The notes beneath the pieces were generated by a model. It worked only from the letters and a program-made list of their open reading frames with translations. It had not been told where the DNA came from and did not search any database. From Oxalobacteraceae bacterium AB_14 (GTDB taxonomy: Bacteria > Pseudomonadota > Gammaproteobacteria > Burkholderiales > Burkholderiaceae_D), in assembly GCA_000381565.1 (NCBI GenBank), contig KB906725.1, positions 2,855,796-2,919,795 on the forward strand: a stretch of DNA of 64,000 nucleotides, written 5' to 3'. This document shows positions 56,475-64,000 of the stretch, in pieces. Position numbers and translations under genes: made by a program. The stretch's first letter is position 1. The number at the start of each line of letters is the position of its first letter.

Positions 56475-59131
56475 CAGCGCGCAGCCGCGGCGACACCTTG
56501 CGCAAGCGCTGGCTGCGGCGCGGGCTGGACACGCATTTCTCGCTGCCGCTGTTCGCCATGCTGCTGCTGGTGGCGATCTGGGTGGTGACGTTCCACGAGG
56601 TGGACGCCGAGCGCGCCCACGCGCGCGAGGCCGCCGCCGATACACTGCGTGAATTGATGGGCACCTACGAGGCGCAGGTGGCGCGTAGCCTGGACGGCAT
56701 CGACCAGACGCTGCGCGTGCTCAAATACGCGGTCGAACGCAAGGGGGCGCTGGGCGCGCTGCCGGAACTGGGCCGCGAGGGCCTGCTGCCACCGGGCGTG
56801 GTGTTTGTGGTCAGTATCGTCGACCGCAACGGCCTCACCGTCGCCAGCAACCCCAAGGCGCTGCCGATTTCGGTGGCCGATCAAAACTACTTCAAATTCC
56901 ACCAGGAGCGCGACAGCGGCGTCACCTTCGTCAGCCAGGCCACGCGCGACGCCGCCAACACGGAATGGCATTTGCACTTCACCCGCAGGCTGGACGACGA
57001 CATGGGCAACTTCGCCGGCATCGTCATCGTCGAAACCGATCCCGCCTACTTCACCAGCAGCTATGAACGCAGCCGGCTCGGCGAGCAAGGCATGCTTGGC
57101 CTGGTGGGCAGCGACGGCGTGGTGCGCTCGCTGCGGGTCGGCGACAAGCTGTCCTTTGGCCAGCATATGGCGCTGGCGGCGGAGCAGCCCGGCACCGTGG
57201 ATGGCGTGCGTCGCTACAGCGGCATGCGCGAGCTGCACGGCGTCGCCCTGAACGTGGTGGTCGGCCTGTCGGAGCGCGAGCAGATGGCGGGCTTCGAGCG
57301 CCAGCGCCGCGAGAAAATCTGGGAGGCTTCGGTCGTCAGCGTGGTGCTGGTCGTGAGCACCGCCTTGGTATGGCTGTGGTCCTGGCAGGGGGCGCGCAAC
57401 CGCGCCCGCATGCGCCGCGCGCAGGAAACCTATGCGGCGGCATCGGCGGCCAGCCTGGACGCCTTCTTCGTCATGCGCGAGGTGCGCAACATCGGCGGCG
57501 AGATCATCGACTTCGTTTTTGTCGACGCCAACTCGCGGGCCGAGAAGATGACCGGCTACAGCAAGGAAAAACTGCGCCTGATGACGCTGTGCGGCCTGAT
57601 ACCGCAGGCGCGCAGCAACGGCATGTTCGAGCACCTGGTGCACGTGACGCAGGTCGGCGGCGTGCATGAACAGGAGTGGGAGAGCAATATCCCGCAACTG
57701 CGGGCGCGCTGGCTGCACCAGCAGGTGGTGCCGGTGGAGGGCGGACTGGTGGCCATCGTGCGCGACATCAGCGAACGCAAACTGGCCGAGGAGCGCATGC
57801 TGCACCTGGCGCATCACGATACCCTGACCGGGCTGCCCAACCGCGGCCTGATCGCCAGCCGGCTCGACCTGACCATCGCCCAGGCCAGCCGCAACGGCGG
57901 CGCGGTGCTGGTGGCCTTCATCGATCTCGACGGCTTCAAGCTGGTCAACGACGGCCTGGGACATAACGCCGGCGACGAGCTGCTGAAGGTGGTGGCCGCG
58001 CGCATGGGCGCCTGCCTGCGCGCCGGCGACACCGTCGGTCGTTTCGGCGGCGACGAATTCGTGCTAGTGCTGAACGAACCGCGCCACAGCGAGCTCGCCG
58101 CGCCGGTGCTGGAACGGGTGCGCGAGGCGGTGCTCAAGTCGATCACCTTGAGCGGGCAGGAGGTCCAGGTCAGTTGCAGCATCGGCGTGGCGGTCTATCC
58201 CAACGACGGCGCCAACGCCGAAACGCTGCTGATGCACGCCGACGCCGCCATGTACCGCGCCAAGGACCTGGGCAAGAACAACTGCCAGTTCTACACCCGC
58301 GAAATGAACGCCTGCATCGAAGAGAAGCTGGTGCTGCTGGAAGGCTTGCGCAGCGCGCTGGACGACGGCCAGTTCCGGCTGGAGTACCAACCCAAGGTCG
58401 ACCTGCACACGGGCCGCATCTTCGGCGTGGAGGCGCTGGTGCGCTGGGAGCATCCGGAGCAGGGCTGCATCGGGCCGGACCGCTTCATTCCGCTGGCCGA
58501 GGAAAGCGGCATGATCATCGCGCTGGGCGAGTGGGTGTTGCAGACCGCCTGCCGCCAGAACCGCGCCTGGCAGGACGCCGGCCTGCCGCCGCTGCGCGTT
58601 TCCGTCAACGTCTCGCCGCGCCAGTTCGAGGAACTGGGGCTGGTGCAGCGGGTGGCGCAGGCGCTGTCCGACAGCGGCCTGGCGGCGGAATGGCTGGAAC
58701 TGGAAGTGACCGAAGGCGTCATCATGCGCGACCTGCAGCAGGCCGTGGACAAGATGGCGGAGGTGCGGGCGATGGGCGTGTCGCTGGCGATCGACGATTT
58801 CGGCACCGGCTATTCGAGCTTGTCGGCGCTGAAGTCGTTCCCGATCAGTACCCTGAAAATAGATAAATCGTTTGTGCGCGACCTGGGCGTGAGCGAGGGC
58901 GACGAAGCCATCGCCAGCTCCATCATCGACCTGGCGCACCGCCTGCGCCTGCGCGTGATCGCCGAGGGCGTGGAGACCGAGCAGCAGAAGGCCTTCCTGC
59001 GCCAGAACGGCTGCGACGAGATGCAGGGTTACCTGTTCAGCCGTCCGCTGCCGCCGGAGCAGTTGCGGCAATTGCTGTTGACCCATTCCTTTGCGCGCCA
59101 GGTGGCCTTGCCGGAGCCTACAGCGGCTTGA
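56471..59131 (+). CDS. Membrane sensor with Cache-PAS-GGDEF-EAL domains
   Basis: An 886-residue c-di-GMP enzyme. TM near residues 20-45, a periplasmic Cache-type sensor (about 50-285), TM at about 290-310, PAS, GGDEF at 526-530 (diguanylate cyclase) and EAL at 654-656 with a long phosphodiesterase domain. Both catalytic signatures are intact, so it could make or degrade c-di-GMP. It is the last gene of the porin/PstS-like unit and probably answers to that ligand. Confidence 0.93.
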   Translation: MTARSRGDTLRKRWLRRGLDTHFSLPLFAMLLLVAIWVVTFHEVDAERAHAREAAADTLRELMGTYEAQVARSLDGIDQTLRVLKYAVERKGALGALPELGREGLLPPGVVFVVSIVDRNGLTVASNPKALPISVADQNYFKFHQERDSGVTFVSQATRDAANTEWHLHFTRRLDDDMGNFAGIVIVETDPAYFTSSYERSRLGEQGMLGLVGSDGVVRSLRVGDKLSFGQHMALAAEQPGTVDGVRRYSGMRELHGVALNVVVGLSEREQMAGFERQRREKIWEASVVSVVLVVSTALVWLWSWQGARNRARMRRAQETYAAASAASLDAFFVMREVRNIGGEIIDFVFVDANSRAEKMTGYSKEKLRLMTLCGLIPQARSNGMFEHLVHVTQVGGVHEQEWESNIPQLRARWLHQQVVPVEGGLVAIVRDISERKLAEERMLHLAHHDTLTGLPNRGLIASRLDLTIAQASRNGGAVLVAFIDLDGFKLVNDGLGHNAGDELLKVVAARMGACLRAGDTVGRFGGDEFVLVLNEPRHSELAAPVLERVREAVLKSITLSGQEVQVSCSIGVAVYPNDGANAETLLMHADAAMYRAKDLGKNNCQFYTREMNACIEEKLVLLEGLRSALDDGQFRLEYQPKVDLHTGRIFGVEALVRWEHPEQGCIGPDRFIPLAEESGMIIALGEWVLQTACRQNRAWQDAGLPPLRVSVNVSPRQFEELGLVQRVAQALSDSGLAAEWLELEVTEGVIMRDLQQAVDKMAEVRAMGVSLAIDDFGTGYSSLSALKSFPISTLKIDKSFVRDLGVSEGDEAIASSIIDLAHRLRLRVIAEGVETEQQKAFLRQNGCDEMQGYLFSRPLPPEQLRQLLLTHSFARQVALPEPTAA

Positions 59132-59738
59132 TCACGTAGACGCAGCGGCGCGCGCCGTTGAGCATGTGCTCGACGCGGCCCACCGAACACTCGGGGCCGA
59201 GCACACGCTGGAATACGTCCAGCTCCGAGCGGCAGAACTTCTGGCACTGGCGGGCGGCCGCGCAGATCGGGCAGTGGTTCTCGATCAGCAGCATGCTGCC
59301 GTCGTCGCGGGTTTCGATTTCGGCCATATAGCCTTCGGTGCTGCGCGCCTGCACCAGCGCCTCCACCCGCTGCGACAGCGTGGCCGATGCTTGCAGATGC
59401 TGGCGGTACTGCTGCTCGCTGGCCGCCTCGCGCGCGCCGATCAGCTTATCGAGGCCGGCTTCGCCGAACAGGCCGCGCACCTGGTCGATCAGTTGCAAGG
59501 TCAGGTCGGCGTGGCGGTCCGGGAAGCGCGCGTGGCCGGCCTCGGTCAACAGCCAGCGGCGCGACGGGCGGCCCGGCTTGTCCGCCACGTCCTCGTACGT
59601 CACCATGCCTTTTTCCTGCCACGATTCGAGCTGCTTGCGCGCGCCCATCGACGTCAGGTTGAGCAGGGCGGCCAGTTGCTGCGCGCTTTGCGGGCCGCGC
59701 GTCTTCAGCAGGAACAGCGTGTGTTCGGCGGTGTTCAT
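59118..59738 (-). CDS. HTH regulator with Cys cluster (COG2345-like)
   Basis: A 206-residue regulator. An N-terminal winged helix (HTLFLLKTRGPQSAQQLAALLNLT) is followed by a helical region and CPICAAARQCQKFC (CX2CX5CX3C), which may bind an iron-sulfur cluster or metal. Such proteins are like SufR relatives in outline, but the spacing differs. Its start overlaps the stop of the MFS gene (ATGA), so it is the second gene of a leftward unit and may regulate the transporter. Confidence 0.8.
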   Translation of the reverse strand: MNTAEHTLFLLKTRGPQSAQQLAALLNLTSMGARKQLESWQEKGMVTYEDVADKPGRPSRRWLLTEAGHARFPDRHADLTLQLIDQVRGLFGEAGLDKLIGAREAASEQQYRQHLQASATLSQRVEALVQARSTEGYMAEIETRDDGSMLLIENHCPICAAARQCQKFCRSELDVFQRVLGPECSVGRVEHMLNGARRCVYVIKPL

Positions 59739-60964
59739 TGCAGCGCGCCTTGCAGCTTTTCCCGGCCTGCCATGCTGGCGTGCCAGGTCTGCATGCGCCA
59801 GGCCGACCACGCCGTCAGCGCCGCGCCCAGCACCAGGATCAGGCGCGTGTCGATCAGGGTCAGCACCGCGCCGACCAGGGCCATGATGATATTGGCCAGG
59901 CAGAAGGTGGTGGAGATCAGGCCCATGACGGCGCCTTGTCCGTGCGCGCCGAAGCGTTCGGCGCACCAGTTGGGGACAATCGCGTTGTAGATCGAATGCG
60001 GTATGCCGTACAGGATGATGGCGGCGATGCCGATCCATGCGTTGCTGGCCGCGAGCAGCGCGATCAGCGAGGCCGTGACGAACGCGAAGCGGCGCGCCCG
60101 CAGCAGCGGCTCGCCCTTGAACGGACGGCCGGCGAACATGGTGGTGGTGGTCATCACCGCGCACATCGCGGCGGTGGTCCAGGCGATGCCGCGCGCACCG
60201 TAGCCGGGCACCTCGACCAGCCACAGTGGATAGAATTCGTAGAAGGCCGTCACGCCGCAGGTGTAGGCCAGCGTGACGATGAACAGGTTGCGCAGGTCCG
60301 GTTCGCGCAGCAGGTTGAGCGAATGGCGGTCGCGCGCCACCTGCCACCACGAGGTGGTCGCCAGCGATGGCGCCTCGTTCGGCAGCACCACGGCCACCAG
60401 CAGCGCCACCATCAGCAGCGCCGCCACGGCGATCCAGAACGGCACCGTGACACCCCACACCAGCGTCATGCCGGCCAACAGCGGGCCGGCCAGCCAGCCC
60501 ATGTAGAAGGCGCCGTTCAGCCACGACAGGGCTTTGCGGCGCAGGTCGCCGTCCAGGCGGTCGGCCAGCATGGCGCGCGCCACCGAGCCGTTACCTTCCA
60601 GCAGGCCGGTGACGAAGCGGGCGATGATGAACAGCGGGTAGGATTCCAGCAGCAGCGCGCAAGCCGTGGCGGCATGGCCGATGGCGGCGCCGACGGCGGT
60701 GATCAGCAGCACCGGGCGGCGGCCGTAGCGGTCGGACATCGGCCCCAGCAGCGCGGAGCCGATCAGCAGGCCGAGCGGATTGATGGTCAGCGCCAGGCCG
60801 AACAGCAGTTTGGGCGGCAGCCCGAGGAACTGGTTCAGTCCGTTGCTGACGCCGGCGGCAAACAGTGGCGGCAGGATGGGATAGGGCAGCGACGCGCCTA
60901 TCGTCGAGAGCAGGGCCAGCAGGCAGGCGGCGCCTATCAGCAGAGGTGTTTTCATCGTCGGCAT
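59735..60964 (-). CDS. Major facilitator superfamily transporter
   Basis: A 409-residue 12-TM protein with the MFS motif A (GPMSDRYGRRPVLL) between TM2 and TM3, plus a charged central loop. The substrate is unknown; efflux of a drug or metabolite is plausible given the adjacent regulator. The start is ATG 60964 or 60955; neither has a clear Shine-Dalgarno sequence. It shares four bases with the regulator gene. Confidence 0.87.
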   Translation of the reverse strand: MPTMKTPLLIGAACLLALLSTIGASLPYPILPPLFAAGVSNGLNQFLGLPPKLLFGLALTINPLGLLIGSALLGPMSDRYGRRPVLLITAVGAAIGHAATACALLLESYPLFIIARFVTGLLEGNGSVARAMLADRLDGDLRRKALSWLNGAFYMGWLAGPLLAGMTLVWGVTVPFWIAVAALLMVALLVAVVLPNEAPSLATTSWWQVARDRHSLNLLREPDLRNLFIVTLAYTCGVTAFYEFYPLWLVEVPGYGARGIAWTTAAMCAVMTTTTMFAGRPFKGEPLLRARRFAFVTASLIALLAASNAWIGIAAIILYGIPHSIYNAIVPNWCAERFGAHGQGAVMGLISTTFCLANIIMALVGAVLTLIDTRLILVLGAALTAWSAWRMQTWHASMAGREKLQGALQ

Positions 60965-61031
60965 TCAAAGGGAGCGAGTACCGACACTGTAAGCGGCCTT
61001 CGTCAATAAGTAAACTAAAATGTTTATAAAT

Positions 61032-61694
61032 TCAGTAGTGCAGCAGCAGCGGCAGGGTGGGGCGGCAATCGTGGGTCTGGCCTTGGACGCCGTGGTCGAA
61101 ATGGATTTCCATCAGGTAGGTGTCGCCTTCGAGCAAGGTCAGCTGTGTGCCTGAGCTGCTGGCCTGGGCGGGCGCCGACAAGGCTTGCGGCGGCAGCGTC
61201 AGCGTGACCGCAGTGATCGCCTTCACGCCGGCCGCATGGTCCAGCGGCTGGCGGCGCGCTTCCGGATAGGCCGATGGCGCCGCGCTTTTGGGCAGGAAGA
61301 ACCACATCGGCTCCGCGGCCGGCACGTCCGCGCCTATGCCGATCTGCATGCCGGGCGGCAGATAGGACGGCGTGTAGTTCCAGCACGGGAAAGGCGCGGT
61401 CGCATCGTTGCCGGACGGCCGCCAGCATACGCCGAACGGGCAGGCCGGGCTGCCTTCGGCCAGGCGCTCGGCCAGCAGGGTGGGGCTGGTCTGCGGGCTG
61501 CGCACTTCATCGTCGTCGGCGATCCACAGCAGTTCGAGGAAGGCGTTGTGGAAGAAGATGCGGCGGTTCTCGGTGCCCTGGCCCGGATGGCGGTTGCCCG
61601 ACCCTTCGGCCAGGCCGAGAGAGCGCAGCAGTTCGGCTTCCGGCGCGCCGGCGCGGGCGCGGATGAACAGGTGATCGATCTGCATGGCGGTCAT
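61032..61694 (-). CDS. VOC/glyoxalase-like domain protein
   Basis: A 220-residue protein of the glyoxalase-like (VOC) fold: MQIDHLFIRARAG start, ENRRIFFHNAFLELLWIADDDE middle, and EIHFDH near the C-terminus as possible metal ligands. Members bind diverse substrates and the one here is not known. Its start overlaps the stop of the DUF6500 gene upstream (ATGA). Confidence 0.8.
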   Translation of the reverse strand: MTAMQIDHLFIRARAGAPEAELLRSLGLAEGSGNRHPGQGTENRRIFFHNAFLELLWIADDDEVRSPQTSPTLLAERLAEGSPACPFGVCWRPSGNDATAPFPCWNYTPSYLPPGMQIGIGADVPAAEPMWFFLPKSAAPSAYPEARRQPLDHAAGVKAITAVTLTLPPQALSAPAQASSSGTQLTLLEGDTYLMEIHFDHGVQGQTHDCRPTLPLLLHY

Positions 61695-61930
61695 TGCTGT
61701 TGCTCGACCATCGTGCGGATCTTGACGGCCTTCTCGAAGTGATCGAGTTCGTGGGTGCGTATCCACCATTCGGCCGCTTCCATCAGCAGTTCCGGGTCGT
61801 CGTTCTTGTTGGCGAAGAAGGCGTAGAAGGACAGGCCGACCGTCTCGCCTTTTTGCGCGATCTTGTCGTTGCAGACGCGGATGATTTTTTCTCTCAGTTG
61901 GATACGCACGTTTTTAGCTTTTGGTTGCAA
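61691..61930 (-). CDS. DUF6500 family protein
   Basis: A 79-residue cytoplasmic protein (KNVRIQLREKIIRVCNDKI, then GLSFYAFFANKNDDPELLMEAAEWWIRTHE), matching the uncharacterised DUF6500 family. The start is probably TTG 61930; GTG at 61909 is possible. It is the first gene of a two-gene unit with the VOC protein. Confidence 0.7.
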   Translation of the reverse strand: MQPKAKNVRIQLREKIIRVCNDKIAQKGETVGLSFYAFFANKNDDPELLMEAAEWWIRTHELDHFEKAVKIRTMVEQQQ

Positions 61931-61988
61931 GAACCTTAACTATACATCGTTGCGCTATGATGCGGCATCACTCTTGGACAGAAACACG

Positions 61989-62510
61989 ATGAAGAATTGG
62001 TTTGCCAGCCAGCGCGGCGCGTACTTTTTTCTGCTGCTCGGCATCGGCCTGATGCTGCTGTTCGTCGCGCTGGAGCGCAACTTCCCCAATGCCGATCAGC
62101 TGGAGACGGCGAGCGGCCGTGTGGCCTGGTCGCAGGCGGCGCAGGGCGGCCTGTATTTCACGCTGGAAGGCGAGCAGCGCCAGTTCGTATTGTTCGTCAA
62201 AGGCGATTCGGACCAGCGCTTGCGCGCGGCGATCCGCGATGCCGAGGCTTATCCGATCAAGGTGCGCTTCCACCCGGGGCAGGTCAGCAGTCCGAGTTTT
62301 TTGCCGGGGCGGTTCTATGCGGTCTACGGCGTGACGGTCGGCGGCAAGGAAGTCTCCAGCCTGTCCACGGTGCGGGGCAGCTACCGACGCGACAACCTGA
62401 TCGCGCTGGCGATGGGCGTGCTGTTCGCGGCCTACGGCGGGACCCGCGTCTGGAACTTCAGGAATGCGGCTGTAGACGCGCCAGCAGCTCGACATCGCCG
62501 GCCACGATAA
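61989..62510 (+). CDS. Hypothetical membrane protein (DUF3592-like)
   Basis: A 173-residue protein with one TM at residues 10-28 (GAYFFLLLGIGLMLLFVAL) and another near 142-158, enclosing a beta-rich stretch (ASGRVAWSQAAQGGLYFTLEGEQ, YGVTVGGKEV). The layout resembles DUF3592 proteins. Its 3' end overlaps the convergent acetyltransferase gene by 53 bp, so the Arg-rich tail may be an artefact of run-on. Confidence 0.6.
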   Translation: MKNWFASQRGAYFFLLLGIGLMLLFVALERNFPNADQLETASGRVAWSQAAQGGLYFTLEGEQRQFVLFVKGDSDQRLRAAIRDAEAYPIKVRFHPGQVSSPSFLPGRFYAVYGVTVGGKEVSSLSTVRGSYRRDNLIALAMGVLFAAYGGTRVWNFRNAAVDAPAARHRRPR

Positions 62511-63099
62511 AGGGCAGGTTGGCGGTGATATGTTCGGCGGGCCAGTCCCACCACGCGATCGCCTGCAAACGCGCCGCCACCTCGGGTGCAAAGCGCTCCT
62601 TGAGCTGCCGGGCCGGATTGCCGCCGACTACCGTGTACGGCGCGACGTCGCCCGTCACCACCGAGCGCGATGAGATGATGGCGCCGTCGCCGATGGTCAC
62701 GCCCGGCATGACCAGCACGTCGTAGCCTATCCACACATCGTTGCCGATCACTGTGTCGCCTTTGTATGGCAGCTCGCCCGGCAACGGCGTCACTTGCTCC
62801 CAGCCGTTGCCGAAGATCTGAAACGGGTAGGTCGAGATGCCGGACAGTTTGTGGTTGGCGCCATTCATGATGAACTTGACGCCGCGCGCCAGTGCGCAGA
62901 ATTTGCCGATCACCAGTTTGTCGCCGATGAAGGGGAAGTGATACAGCACGTTGCGCTCGAAGTTCTCCGAATCGTCGGGATCGTCGTAGTAGGTGTAGTC
63001 GCCGATGATGATGTTCGGATTGTCCACCGTGTTCTTGATGTAGCAGACTTGCGGGAAGCCGGCCATCGGATGCGGGGTATTGGGGGATGGTCCGTTCAT
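62458..63099 (-). CDS. Vat/CatB-type O-acetyltransferase (xenobiotic acetyltransferase)
   Basis: A 213-residue left-handed beta-helix acetyltransferase. IGDYTYYDDPDDSENFERNVLYH, FIMNGANHKLSG (catalytic His), YKGDTVIGNDVWIG and APYTVVGGNPAR closely follow the streptogramin A acetyltransferase (Vat) pattern. Such enzymes use acetyl-CoA to acetylate a hydroxyl group of the antibiotic. Chromosomal Vat-like genes in environmental bacteria may have another substrate. It is probably expressed alone. Confidence 0.88.
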   Translation of the reverse strand: MNGPSPNTPHPMAGFPQVCYIKNTVDNPNIIIGDYTYYDDPDDSENFERNVLYHFPFIGDKLVIGKFCALARGVKFIMNGANHKLSGISTYPFQIFGNGWEQVTPLPGELPYKGDTVIGNDVWIGYDVLVMPGVTIGDGAIISSRSVVTGDVAPYTVVGGNPARQLKERFAPEVAARLQAIAWWDWPAEHITANLPFIVAGDVELLARLQPHS

Positions 63100-63250
63100 T
63101 CACTTTCCTTATGTGTACTGGCTCCGCTCTGGACTGACGCAATGCGTTAGATGGCAGTCGGCTTCCGCCCCATAGCCGACCGTCGCATCATGCATTTTAT
63201 GTTTCAGGAAAAATAATATTCTTCAGAATTTTGATCTTGCGACCAGCTTA

Positions 63251-63982
63251 CTAAAACCCTGAGAGTGCTTGATATTCGATACCTTTGTTTCCAGCACTCA
63301 GGATGCGCAACCGTACTGATTTAAACGTAATCTCAGCGGGGAACGTCGATACATCGTAAGTAACATCTTGGAAGAACGCAGGGCGAGCCATATCGTTGAA
63401 GTATTCCCGATATGTAAGACGCAGCACGTCTTTACTAATTCCCTGATAAATAAGTTCTCTTTTCATAGCGTCTTGTCGTGGCACGACAATTTCAGACGTA
63501 GCGTACGCCAGCGGGGTAGTCAACTCGGAGGACCACCAAATTACATCAGATGCCACCTTTACTTCGTTTAATACGTTTTTGTTTTCACGGTCAGTGAAAC
63601 ATGCTGTCTTGCCGCCAACAATCATGCTAAAGGCTGGCTTCTCAGTGCAATAAGCGGTCTTACCTTCCACAATCGACTTTACGAGAAAGTCACCAGAACT
63701 CACATGGACTTGGCCTCCACCTATTGAGACATTTGCAGAGTCACGCAAAACATATCCGGTTTTGCGCCAGTAGCGAAATTGAGAGAACAATACCTCTCCG
63801 ACAGGTACCGACGATGTAACGCCCAATTTGGGGAGGTTACCAACCGCTTCCTCAACTTTATTCCCTTCGACTACAGTAACAGTCGTACAGCCAGCCAGAG
63901 CGAACACCAATCCACCCAAGTTAAGGAAAATGTGCGCGGTTAAATAATTTATTTTCAATATTTGCAAATATATACTTGACAC
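63251..63982 (-). CDS. Putative lipoprotein, function unknown
   Basis: A protein of up to 243 residues with a lipobox (LVFALAGC) following a hydrophobic stretch, so an outer- or inner-membrane lipoprotein. The rest is beta-rich (YVLRDSANVSIGGGQVHVSSG) with two Cys (TAYCTEKP and TACFTDRE). GC is clearly lower than elsewhere, suggesting transfer. The start (GTG 63982 or a downstream TTG) is uncertain. I do not recognise the family. Confidence 0.65.
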   Translation of the reverse strand: MSSIYLQILKINYLTAHIFLNLGGLVFALAGCTTVTVVEGNKVEEAVGNLPKLGVTSSVPVGEVLFSQFRYWRKTGYVLRDSANVSIGGGQVHVSSGDFLVKSIVEGKTAYCTEKPAFSMIVGGKTACFTDRENKNVLNEVKVASDVIWWSSELTTPLAYATSEIVVPRQDAMKRELIYQGISKDVLRLTYREYFNDMARPAFFQDVTYDVSTFPAEITFKSVRLRILSAGNKGIEYQALSGF

Positions 63983-64000
63983 CGTATTAAAAGTGCGGCC

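Overview
The window looks like a chromosomal segment of a Gram-negative betaproteobacterium, most likely Oxalobacteraceae (Massilia, Duganella or Janthinobacterium type). This is inferred from the GC-rich coding bias, the Burkholderiales-type porin, the lpxH-ppiB-ppiA-cysS neighbourhood and the accA-tilS-lysC order. The genus cannot be fixed from the sequence alone.

Layout. 1-6.1 kb: a DUF1501/DUF1800 pair, two small membrane proteins, a periplasmic binding protein, lpxH and two cyclophilins. 6.3-12.4 kb: housekeeping genes cysS, an AlkA-like glycosylase, accA, tilS and lysC. 12.4-16.9 kb: an integration site made of tRNA-Ser(GCU), a frameshifted P4-type integrase, a Fic gene, a decapitated Gfo/Idh oxidoreductase and the 3' end of a group II intron. 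16.9-25.8 kb: a sulfide-response region. A FisR-type sigma-54 activator is followed by a persulfide dioxygenase, a DUF442-sulfide:quinone oxidoreductase fusion, a TauE exporter and a complete cytochrome bd operon (cydP, cydA, cydB, cydX, ybgE, DUF2892, AhpD-like). Both transcription units start with a -24/-12 promoter preceded by the same ACTGCCA/TGGCAGT inverted repeats.

26-32.8 kb: pstS with a Pho-box-like site, an overlapping response regulator/histidine kinase/ClC operon, and an FNR-box-preceded Zn alcohol dehydrogenase followed by a membrane protein of unknown function. 32.8-36.2 kb: a decay zone in which consecutive genes (hydrolase, acyl carrier protein, ketosynthase, MipA/OmpV, an unknown protein) each carry frame-breaking deletions. 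36.3-43 kb: a rhodanese and a C4-dicarboxylate system (dctA, porin, dctB, dctD) with a strong sigma-54 promoter. 43-51.6 kb: a methionine aminopeptidase/ParD-like pair with its own palindrome, a LysR regulator with DoxX, NmrA and carboxymuconolactone decarboxylase genes, and a full-length Lhr helicase. 51.7-64 kb: a FecR protein, a quinone reductase/LysR pair, a porin/periplasmic protein/GGDEF-EAL operon, an MFS transporter with a Cys-rich regulator, VOC and DUF6500 genes, a Vat-like acetyltransferase and an AT-rich lipoprotein gene.

How the parts work together. The strongest system is the sulfide region. SQR oxidises sulfide to persulfide, PDO oxidises persulfide to sulfite and TauE may export it, while a co-regulated bd oxidase can keep respiration going when haem-copper oxidases are inhibited by sulfide. 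FisR is the likely common sensor. The two most unusual smaller units are the map/ParD-like pair and the porin/PstS-like/GGDEF-EAL operon. No CRISPR array, rRNA operon or replication origin was seen.
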